From Cutibacterium acnes (GTDB taxonomy: Bacteria > Actinomycetota > Actinomycetes > Propionibacteriales > Propionibacteriaceae), in assembly GCF_003030305.1 (NCBI RefSeq), contig NZ_CP023676.1, positions 1,984,001 to 2,048,000 of the forward strand: a stretch of 64,000 nucleotides of DNA, read 5' to 3'. The translations under genes and the position numbers were made by a program. Below, piece by piece: positions 27,207 through 34,706 of this stretch. Below the pieces are notes generated by a model. The model did no database searches. It was not told the origin of the DNA and was given only the letters and a program-made list of their open reading frames with translations. How positions within the stretch are numbered: position 1 is the first letter of the stretch; the number at the start of each line of letters is the position of its first letter.

Positions 27207-29129
27207 GTGCCTTCCACCGACACGGCACATCACACCACTGACGAGCGAGAGGTCCAGCCCCTCGACCGAGTAGTCATTCGATTCGCCGGCGATTCCGGCG
27301 ACGGCATGCAGTTGACCGGCGACCGCTTCACCGCCGAGTCCGCCATCCATGGCAACGACATTTCGACCTTGCCGAACTTCCCTGCCGAGATCCGCGCCCC
27401 CCAGGGCACGATCCCCGGCGTCTCAAGTTTCCAGGTGCACTTCGCCAATTACGACATCGCCACCCCGGGTGACCAACCTGACGTCTTGGTCGTCATGAAC
27501 CCCGCCGCCTTGGCCGCGAACCTCGGCGACATCCGCCGCGGCGGACTCATCATCCTCGACTCCGCCGAGTTCACCGCGAAAAATCTCAAAAAAGCCGGAT
27601 ACACCGAGGATCCGCGCAATGACGGCACGCTGGAGTCCTACCAGGTCGTCGAGCTCAACCTCACCGGGCTGGCCGTAGCTGCCGTCGAACCTTTCAACCT
27701 TGGCCGCAAGAATTCTGAGCGCGCCAAAAACATGTTCGCCCTCGGACTGCTGACCTGGCTATACGGACGTCCCCTCGGCCCCTCGGAGAAGTTCCTAGCT
27801 AGCAAGTTCGCTTCCAAGCCGGACATTCGGGACGCCAACTTTGCCGCGCTCAAGGCCGGGCATGCCTACGGCGAGACGTGCGAACTATTCCGGGTGCGCT
27901 ACGAGGTGGCCCCGGCCCCGATGCCCGAAGGCACCTACCGTCAGGTCACCGGCAATCTCGCCACCGCGTACGGTCTCATCATGGGTGCCAACCGGGCCGG
28001 GCTGCAGCTGTTCTTAGGCTCCTACCCCATCACCCCGGCCTCCGACATCCTCCACGAGCTGTCTAAGCGCAAGGCCCACAACGTCGTCACCTTCCAGGCC
28101 GAGGACGAGATCGCTGGGGTCAGTTCTGCCATCGGTGCTTCCTTTTCCGGTTCGCTGGGCGTGACAACGACGTCGGGCCCCGGCATGAGCCTCAAGTCCG
28201 AGGCCATCGGCTTGGCCGTCATGACGGAGCTGCCGCTGGTGGTCGTCGACGTGCAGCGCGCCGGACCCTCCACCGGTATGCCGACCAAACCTGAGCAGGC
28301 CGACCTGCTACAGGCAATGTTTGGACGCAATGGCGAATCTCCCGTCCCGGTGCTCGCAGCGAAGTCCCCGTCGGATTGCTTCGACACTGCGCTGGAGGCT
28401 TGCCGTATCGCGGTGACCTATCGCACCCCCGTGATCATGCTTTCTGACGGCTACCTTGGCAACGGTGCGGAGCCGTGGAAGGTGCCTGATCTGGCTGAGA
28501 TCCCGCGCATTGACCCCCATTTCGCGACCGAGCCGAACACCACCGCTGCCGACGGCTCGCCGCGGTTTATGCCTTACCGCCGTGACCCGCAAACCTTAGC
28601 GCGTCCGTGGGCGCTGCCCGGCACCAAAGGTCTGGAGCACCGCGTCGGTGGTCTGGAGAAGTCAGCCCACACCGGCGCTATCTCCTATGACCCGGCCAAC
28701 CACGAGGAGATGGTGGCCACTCGGGCTGCCAAGGTGAAAGGCATCGCAAAGACCATTCCTCCGACTGCCGTCGACGATCCTTCCGGTGACGCCGACGTGC
28801 TCGTGCTCGGATGGGGTTCCGCGTACGGCCCGATCACCGCCGCCGTACGCCGAGTACGTGCTCGCGGCCTGTCCATCGCCCAGGCTCACGTGCGCCACCT
28901 TAACCCGCTACCGGAGGATCTGGGTGACGTGTTGCGTCGATACCGGCAGATCGTCGTCCCCGAAATGAACACCGGCCAATTCGCGATGCTGTTGCGCTCG
29001 AAGTACCTCATCGACGTCAAGACGATCTCGCGGGTGCGCGGGCTACCAATCTCGCCGGTGGACCTGTGCGATGAGTTGTGTCGCCACTGTGGTGACAGCA
29101 AGGGTAGCGACGATACGAGGGAGGCCTGA
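27207..29129 (+). CDS. korA: 2-oxoacid (2-oxoglutarate):ferredoxin oxidoreductase, alpha subunit
   Basis: Protein of 640 residues from a GTG start (27207, AGAGG upstream); an in-frame ATG at 27048 is less likely. The gamma-type domain comes first (VIRFAGDSGDGMQLTGD, residues about 25-200) and is fused to the alpha pyrimidine-binding domain (GANRAGLQLFLGSYPITPAS, TTTSGPGMSLKSEA, GPSTGMPTKPEQADL). This is the KorA arrangement of Actinobacteria. With KorB it decarboxylates 2-oxoglutarate to succinyl-CoA, reducing ferredoxin. Stop and korB start are TGA-G-ATG. Confidence 0.92.
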   Translation: MPSTDTAHHTTDEREVQPLDRVVIRFAGDSGDGMQLTGDRFTAESAIHGNDISTLPNFPAEIRAPQGTIPGVSSFQVHFANYDIATPGDQPDVLVVMNPAALAANLGDIRRGGLIILDSAEFTAKNLKKAGYTEDPRNDGTLESYQVVELNLTGLAVAAVEPFNLGRKNSERAKNMFALGLLTWLYGRPLGPSEKFLASKFASKPDIRDANFAALKAGHAYGETCELFRVRYEVAPAPMPEGTYRQVTGNLATAYGLIMGANRAGLQLFLGSYPITPASDILHELSKRKAHNVVTFQAEDEIAGVSSAIGASFSGSLGVTTTSGPGMSLKSEAIGLAVMTELPLVVVDVQRAGPSTGMPTKPEQADLLQAMFGRNGESPVPVLAAKSPSDCFDTALEACRIAVTYRTPVIMLSDGYLGNGAEPWKVPDLAEIPRIDPHFATEPNTTAADGSPRFMPYRRDPQTLARPWALPGTKGLEHRVGGLEKSAHTGAISYDPANHEEMVATRAAKVKGIAKTIPPTAVDDPSGDADVLVLGWGSAYGPITAAVRRVRARGLSIAQAHVRHLNPLPEDLGDVLRRYRQIVVPEMNTGQFAMLLRSKYLIDVKTISRVRGLPISPVDLCDELCRHCGDSKGSDDTREA

Positions 29130-29130
29130 G

Positions 29131-30216
29131 ATGACTGACATCACCACCGAGGATCGTCCCGCCGGCCTGGCGGGTGTGCCGTTGGCGATTGAGCCGCTCA
29201 AGCGTCGGGACTTCGCCTCTGACCAGGAGGTGCGTTGGTGCCCCGGATGTGGCGATTACGCGATCTTGTCCACCTTCCAGGGTGTGCTGCCCAACCTGGG
29301 TATCGCCAAAGAGAACGCCGTCGTTATCTCGGGGATCGGCTGTTCCTCCCGCTTCCCGTATTATATGAATACTTACGGTATGCACTCGATCCATGGCCGT
29401 GCCCCGGCTATTGCGACGGGTGTGGCGGTGTCGCGTCCCGACCTGGCCGTGTTCGTCATCACTGGCGACGGCGACGCGCTGTCGATCGGGGGTAATCACC
29501 TCATCCACGCCATGCGACGCAACGTCAACCTGACGATTCTCATGTTTAACAACCGGATTTACGGTCTGACGAAGGGTCAGTACTCCCCTACCTCGGAGGC
29601 TGGCAAAGTTACGAAGTCCTCCCCGATGGGGTCGATCGACGCACCGTTCAACCCGTTGGCAGTGGCGTTGGGGGCGGGCTGCTCCTTCGTAGCTCGTGCC
29701 GTCGACTCTGATCGGAAGCATCTCGCCCAGGTACTCACCGCCGCCGCCAAGCATCGGGGCACCTCGTTTGTCGAGATGTATCAGAACTGCCCGATCTTCA
29801 ATGACGGGGCGTTCGATGACTACAAGGGGCCCGAGGCCACCCAGCACCTCATCCGACTGGTTGATGGGGAGCCGGTGCTCGTCGGAGCTGACAATTCCCG
29901 CGGCGTGGTGCGCGACCCCGTAAGCGGCGAGTTAACGGTGGCTGACGTCGCCGAGGTGGGCATGGACCACGTGCTCGTTCACGACTCCCATCGCGCCGAC
30001 CCGTCGCTGGCCTTCGAGTTGGCGCACTTGGACGACGGCACCGTCGTCACCCAGACCCCGGTCGGGATCTTCTACGACGTAGACCGCCCCACCTATGACG
30101 ATCAGGCTCGCGCCCAAGTGAAACTGGCTTCCGGGGATGCGACCGACCCTGGCTCCCGTAACGCCGCGCTGCAACAGCTGCTACTCGGCAGCGACACCTG
30201 GCAAGTGCAGAGCTGA
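29131..30216 (+). CDS. korB: 2-oxoacid (2-oxoglutarate):ferredoxin oxidoreductase, beta subunit
   Basis: Protein of 361 residues that holds thiamine diphosphate and a [4Fe-4S] cluster. WCPGCGDYAILSTFQ has the first cysteine pair, GIGCSSRFPYY the third, and the TPP-magnesium motif is GDGDALSIGGNHLIHAMRRN, with FNNRIYGLTKGQYSPTSE after it. Translationally coupled to korA. It supplies reduced ferredoxin, which may be the electron source for the divergent NuoB/C/I-like module. Confidence 0.93.
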   Translation: MTDITTEDRPAGLAGVPLAIEPLKRRDFASDQEVRWCPGCGDYAILSTFQGVLPNLGIAKENAVVISGIGCSSRFPYYMNTYGMHSIHGRAPAIATGVAVSRPDLAVFVITGDGDALSIGGNHLIHAMRRNVNLTILMFNNRIYGLTKGQYSPTSEAGKVTKSSPMGSIDAPFNPLAVALGAGCSFVARAVDSDRKHLAQVLTAAAKHRGTSFVEMYQNCPIFNDGAFDDYKGPEATQHLIRLVDGEPVLVGADNSRGVVRDPVSGELTVADVAEVGMDHVLVHDSHRADPSLAFELAHLDDGTVVTQTPVGIFYDVDRPTYDDQARAQVKLASGDATDPGSRNAALQQLLLGSDTWQVQS

Positions 30217-30545
30217 CAACTCCCTGAGGCGAGGCCGACCGCGATTCTAACGTCGGTACCTCGCGGTTCTGAGTGCTGCTGCCCGGTCGATGTGGGGGTG
30301 ACCTTGGTGGGAGGTACTATGTTCGTTGTCGGCCTAATGGGTGGGTTGATGCCTAGGTGGTGTGGGGAAGCTGGTGGGAGTCCGGCACTGTCGCGTAACC
30401 GTGACCACCATTTGTGTGGGAGTCGGGGTACCAGATCACGTGGGGGTGGTGTGGGGTTCCGTCGCGGGTTACGGGGTCGGCATCGACGCGTGAACGTCTG
30501 TGTTGTCTGTGGAATCCCCTCGGGACGTTTCCGTGGAGGGACAAG
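30217..30545 (+). other. Gene-free region between korB and the secreted hydrolase locus
   Basis: 329 nt with no credible coding sequence. Just after korB, GAGGCCGAC can pair with GTCGG..CCTC (about 30231-30262), a possible terminator without a U-run. The rest is G/T-rich on this strand and ends with the GGAGGGACAAG ribosome-binding site of the next gene. A TACTAT at about 30317 could be a -10, but I see no matching -35. Confidence 0.35.
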
Positions 30546-31503
30546 ATGATAGAAGCAGCAACAACGAAACGTAGGCGAGTGTTGGGCTCGCTGGTGGCGG
30601 CTGCGGTGGTGACTGGCACGGTGGGGGGTGCCTGTCCCGGCTCTAGCAGCGGGTGGGCCGAAACCCGCCGATTACGCTGCCCAGGCCGGTAAGGCAGCCG
30701 ACTACATTAACGGGCATAGTGCTGATCTGACGAAGGGTGATTTGGGTCCGGAGTTGGACGGGGCGCTGGCGTTGATTTCTGCCGGCAAGACCGATGCGAA
30801 GCTTTTCGGCATGATCAAGAAAGATATTAAGGCTAAGGGGCCGTCGTATTGCACTTTTAAGAATGTGGGTGGGTGTGCGAAGGTGACGATCACCTTGCTG
30901 GCAGCTGGCGAGCCGACCACCTATGGGGGAACTGATTACGCTAAGCCGGTGACGTCGTTGCCGGATTCGGCACTCAAGGAGCGCCCGTTTCATCAGGCGT
31001 TGGACATGATCGCGTTGGAGCGGCTGGGCAAACCGATCCCGCAGAAGCTATTCAAGTCGATCACCGACTATGTCTCGGCGCGTCCCGGGCGGAATTATCC
31101 GAGTACTGATGGTCTTATGCTCGCCGCCCTGTCGCATGTGGTGTCTACAGCATACGGTCAGGAGGGGATTACGGCTGTCAAGGCGGCGCTTGTCAAACGT
31201 CTGGATGCCGATCGTCAGACAGATGGGTGGGGTTGGCCAGACCACGGTGCGGATGTGCGTGCGACGACGCGAGTGGCACCGGGTTTGTATCGGGCCGGTG
31301 ACGCGAACCACAAAGACCAGGCTGTCAAGGGTCAAGCGTGGCTGGCCGGTCAGCAGAAGGCTGACGGCTCGTTCCCAAGTAATGTCGTTAGTCCCGCGTG
31401 GACGATGATGGCGACGGTGCAGGCGGTTCCGGTGTTGCGGGGTTTGCAGTCGTTGGACACTATTGGTGCTAATCCGGCTCGGGCGGTCACGGTTGATGGG
31501 TGA
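30546..31503 (+). pseudogene. Secreted alpha-toroid domain protein, frameshifted in its signal peptide
   Basis: An ATG at 30546 with a strong GGAGGGACAAG site opens a signal peptide (MIEAATTKRRRVLGSLVAAA). The mature protein continues in the next frame from about 30628 (VPVPALAAGGPKPADYAAQ). The shift falls in a run of six Gs (30623-30628); five Gs would join the frames and give a clean signal peptide ending PALA. The mature part (about 290 residues) has QTDGWGWP and QKADGSFPSN, typical of terpenoid-cyclase/prenyltransferase-like alpha-alpha toroid repeats. It stops at TGA 31501-31503, in frame with the SGNH hydrolase that follows directly. Confidence 0.7.
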
Positions 31504-32814
31504 GTGCCGCCTCGCCGGTTAGTGAAGATGACTGTGCTGGGAGACTCCTACTCGGCAGGCAACGGAACCTTGGTTGATGGGTATCCGGCTGATGGGTCGT
31601 ATCGCAGCCCTAAGAATTATGGTTCGGTGCTCACGCGCCGGTTGAATCGGGAGTTCGGGGACGATACCACGTTCCAGACTGATGTGCGGGCCTGGAGTGG
31701 CGCCCAAATCACTACCGGGGACCACACTATTGTCAGTCAGGCCGACGGAATGGATCCCCACACACATGTAGTCCTCATGACCGCCGGAGGCAACGACCTA
31801 GACTTCACCACCGTCGTCGAAAACTGCTTCATTGAAAGAGTGTGGTCAGCGGCCAAGTGTGGCGGCTCTGTTGATGCGTCACGCAAGAAGATTGATGCCA
31901 CGATGACGAAAACGACGACGTTGTTGTCGCACATACAGAACCGACTGGCCGACCCGGCTCACACACGGGTCATCCTGATCGGATACCCCTACCTCATCCC
32001 CGCAGACGATGATGCTCCTTTAACCGACGTGCCGTCTACCCGGGTGCGGGCCGCCGAGGACGAATTCCGCACCAGGCAAGCCGCCACCATCAAGGCCTGG
32101 AACACATCCCATGCCCTCAAAGTGACCTACACCCCCACCACCAGCCTCTTCAACACCCACGAACCCGAACCGCTGGTTCATAACGGTGACCAGAATCCGC
32201 AACGTTGGATCAACGCCGTCTTTGAGACCGCTGGCTACTCATATAATGGAAATGGCGTCATATTGTCAGAGCCAAGTCAAGATGAAAAGAATTGGTACCA
32301 TCCGAATGTGGTCGGTCATGAACAGATTGCTGGGCTGGTCCATGATGCGCTCCTGTCGAGAACGGCCAGGAGTGCGAGCTTGTCTGAGAGTGTTGCGCAG
32401 GTGGCCTCGGCGCCGGGGGTGCGGATGCGTGCCGCTGTGATCGGGCAAAGCCAGGTGCGCCGGGGTAACCCGTTGAGCCTAGACGCGTCCTCGTCGTATA
32501 CAGCCTTCGGCCATATCCGCCGCTGGCAATGGGACTTAGACGGTGACCGACACTACGAAATCGATACCACCACGCCTGAGATCACTCGCACCCTCACCCG
32601 AATCGGAACATACCAGGCACACCTGCGCATCACCGATACCACCGGCACCACTGACACCCTCACCTTCCCGATCCAGGTCACCCGAGACGGCGACGGCGTA
32701 CCCGATACACAAGACAACTGCCCCACCATAGCCAACCAAGACCAAACCGACACCGACCACGACGGCATCGGAGACGCCTGCGACCCCCACACCACCACAA
32801 AGACACCACGATGA
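31504..32814 (+). CDS. SGNH/GDSL hydrolase with PKD and thrombospondin type 3 repeats
   Basis: Reading frame of 436 residues from a GTG directly after the preceding TGA, in the same frame and without a ribosome-binding site or signal peptide. The esterase blocks are clear: VLGDSYSAGNG (catalytic Ser), TAGGNDLDF (oxyanion Gly/Asn) and WYHPNVVGHEQ (catalytic His region). A PKD-like domain (about residues 315-400, LDASSSYTAFGHIRRWQWDLD) and calcium-binding thrombospondin type 3 repeats (DGDGVPDTQDNCP, DTDHDGIGDACDP) follow. It was probably the C-terminal half of one secreted lipase/esterase with the upstream part, so it may be non-functional here. Confidence 0.75.
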   Translation: MPPRRLVKMTVLGDSYSAGNGTLVDGYPADGSYRSPKNYGSVLTRRLNREFGDDTTFQTDVRAWSGAQITTGDHTIVSQADGMDPHTHVVLMTAGGNDLDFTTVVENCFIERVWSAAKCGGSVDASRKKIDATMTKTTTLLSHIQNRLADPAHTRVILIGYPYLIPADDDAPLTDVPSTRVRAAEDEFRTRQAATIKAWNTSHALKVTYTPTTSLFNTHEPEPLVHNGDQNPQRWINAVFETAGYSYNGNGVILSEPSQDEKNWYHPNVVGHEQIAGLVHDALLSRTARSASLSESVAQVASAPGVRMRAAVIGQSQVRRGNPLSLDASSSYTAFGHIRRWQWDLDGDRHYEIDTTTPEITRTLTRIGTYQAHLRITDTTGTTDTLTFPIQVTRDGDGVPDTQDNCPTIANQDQTDTDHDGIGDACDPHTTTKTPR

Positions 32815-33386
32815 CCACCCACAAAAACACACACGAACAGCAATACCGCCACGCACCCCTCAACGGCCTCATCATCGGAGCCATCATCGGGGTTGCCTGG
32901 GTCCTCGTGCTTTTGATTCCTGGTTTGTTCGCGAATGACCCTTCGAGGCGAGCGAAAATGGATCTTGTCGCATTGATGTTGCCTATTCTTGGATGGATTA
33001 CCGGGGCATGGGAACGGTCCTTTACTTCCCGTGGGGATCCAGCAAAAATAGAGCATGGAATTAAGGTGATCGGTGCCGCAATGATGACTGCAGTAGGAAT
33101 TATGACGGCAGCCACTTTTTATACGCTAGTTGCAAGTCAAGATACCCTCCATGTGCCAGCTCGTGCCGCATACAGCACTAAGGCGTTTATCCTGTACCTG
33201 CTTCCATTAATGATGTTTCCTTGTGCCGGATGGGCACTCGGGGGTGCGCGAGTAAATAATATTCATGATACTCGATGGATCATTTCTAAGATGAGTATCA
33301 TGGCGGGTGTAATGCTGTTCTTGTCTGTGACTTTCTGGTTTACCACGAGTTTATTTATAGAAGCATTATTTTTTTTCGAGTTCTGA
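32811..33386 (+). CDS. Four-TM membrane protein, paralogue 1
   Basis: Hypothetical membrane protein of 191 residues; ATG overlaps the hydrolase stop as ATGA. The N-terminus (about 20 residues) is hydrophilic with QYRHAPLNGL, leading into the first membrane segment (IIGAIIGVAWVLVLLIPGLF). Three further hydrophobic segments follow, and the end is FFFEF. It is homologous along its length to the next gene, with 47 identical nucleotides at 32839-32885. No known family recognised. The 3' part is noticeably AT-richer than the surroundings. Confidence 0.65.
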   Translation: MTTHKNTHEQQYRHAPLNGLIIGAIIGVAWVLVLLIPGLFANDPSRRAKMDLVALMLPILGWITGAWERSFTSRGDPAKIEHGIKVIGAAMMTAVGIMTAATFYTLVASQDTLHVPARAAYSTKAFILYLLPLMMFPCAGWALGGARVNNIHDTRWIISKMSIMAGVMLFLSVTFWFTTSLFIEALFFFEF

Positions 33387-33453
33387 GCGTATTCCCAAAT
33401 AACGCGCGCCCTTGCAACAATCCGCGCCGACCATGACGAGATAGGGGACGCCT

Positions 33454-34050
33454 ATGATCTTCTATACCGCTACTAAAGAGGCAGCAACGACCACCCACAA
33501 AAACACGGTTGAAGAGCAATACCGCCACGCACCCCTCAACGGCCTCATCATCGGAGCCATCGTTGGAGCTGTCTGGGCGCTCGTGGTCTTGGGATACCTC
33601 ATATCTCTACTCCTCACAGAACAAGATACTGAGCTCTGTCCACCTGAACTCGTCATGTCGCCTATTTTTCCTGTGGCTGGGTGGCTTACCGGACTGTGGC
33701 AGCGAACCGCCGTCGACTGCGACGATATAACGAAACAAAAACGCAGAGTTAAGGCCATCACTGCCGTCATGTCGAGCCTTGCCGGTGTACTCATGGGCTC
33801 CATCGAGCGTTTCCTGACAACTCTGAGGTTCATCAACGGCAAGGAAACCCTCATATACTATCTTATTCTTCTCGCGGTGTTCTCCCTGATAGGGTGGATT
33901 CTTGGCACGGTAGACATTACCCTCAAGGAGAACGGTAGCCACTTTCTCATCAAGATGGGCGCGGCCACAGCAATCGCACTATTCACATCCGTGGCGGTGT
34001 CCTTTTATGTGTTTAACGCCATGCAGATAATTTTTTTCTTTGAGGTTTGA
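33454..34050 (+). CDS. Four-TM membrane protein, paralogue 2
   Basis: Hypothetical membrane protein of 198 residues with the same layout as its neighbour: a hydrophilic start, EEQYRHAPLNGLIIGAIVGA, four hydrophobic segments, and end FFFEV. The sequence aligned with paralogue 1's ATGACC start reads ACGACC here, so translation must begin upstream at the ATG 33454 and adds about 10 residues. It arose by tandem duplication. Confidence 0.65.
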   Translation: MIFYTATKEAATTTHKNTVEEQYRHAPLNGLIIGAIVGAVWALVVLGYLISLLLTEQDTELCPPELVMSPIFPVAGWLTGLWQRTAVDCDDITKQKRRVKAITAVMSSLAGVLMGSIERFLTTLRFINGKETLIYYLILLAVFSLIGWILGTVDITLKENGSHFLIKMGAATAIALFTSVAVSFYVFNAMQIIFFFEV

Positions 34051-34220
34051 ATAGTTTGGATCGTTGATCTAGGACGTTGAGGACTTGACCGGCGGGCATG
34101 ATTCTCGCTGAGAGTAGTAGTAAAGCTTTCTCTAGTAAAGATGGTCATGCTCCGCTTATAGCCAGACGCTCGTGAGAACTAGATCAAAATTCGGAGACTA
34201 CCCGCTATCGAGAAGCAAAG

Positions 34221-34298
34221 ATGATCACTCCTAAAAGCACCATTGATAAGCAGTACCGGCGCGCACCCCTTAACGGTCTCATCATCAGCGCCGCCTAA
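34221..34298 (+). pseudogene. Remnant of a third copy of the membrane protein family
   Basis: 25 codons encode MITPKSTIDKQYRRAPLNGL and a few more residues, then stop. This is exactly the conserved N-terminus of the two upstream paralogues. Similarity ends inside the first membrane segment, where the sequence joins an antitoxin-like fragment. A GAGAAGCAAAG site still precedes the ATG. The spacer 34051-34220 shows no other gene. Confidence 0.7.
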
Positions 34299-34507
34299 GC
34301 TCCGGAAATTTTGCTCTCCATGTTGAGGCTGGGGAAGTCCTGATCGTCGCGCGTCGAGGGCTTCCCGTCACCCAGCTGACGCTCTATGCAGGCGGTCGCC
34401 GAGCAACCAAGCCCGCCCGCCAAGAGTCAATTTTCGATACCAGCGATCTGACCACAACTGCGATCGACAGCGAGACTGTCCTCAACGACCTACGCGGCAA
34501 ACGATGA
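34299..34507 (+). pseudogene. Truncated Phd/VapB-type antitoxin remnant
   Basis: The frame ending at TGA 34505-34507 reads FALHVEAGEVLIVARRGLPV, which fits the Phd/YefM/VapB pattern (GE-x-ItrrG-x-PvA). It then continues with a C-terminal arm ending LNDLRGKR. The start is missing, cut where the sequence joins the membrane-protein remnant. The stop overlaps the toxin fragment by ATGA, the normal antitoxin-toxin arrangement. Confidence 0.6.
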
Positions 34508-34632
34508 CTCGTTGGTATCTCGACATCTCAGCCACTGCCTTCGACCTCCAAGTCAATGCACTAGCCATCTACGACCAGCGGTTGCAATCAGCGGCACGCG
34601 ACTGCGGCCTGACGGTCGTCGCACCTTCCTGA
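34504..34632 (+). pseudogene. VapC-type PIN toxin with internal deletion
   Basis: 42 codons: the first ten (MTRWYLDISA) are the VapC N-terminus with its catalytic Asp, and the last 22 or so (AIYDQRLQSAARDCGLTVVA) are the typical VapC C-terminus. About 90 residues between, including the other acidic active-site residues, are absent. It cannot be an active ribonuclease. Confidence 0.6.
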
Positions 34633-34706
34633 GACGGAACGCCGAGTAGTGGCCGAAGCTGTGATAGGCGGAAATGCATGGCTAGCGCGCCGGATAGGGT
34701 GGACCT

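Noticed and set aside
32020..33115. Minus-strand frames opposite the SGNH hydrolase and membrane genes
   Set aside because: Antisense shadows of recognisable plus-strand domains (SGNH, PKD, thrombospondin type 3).
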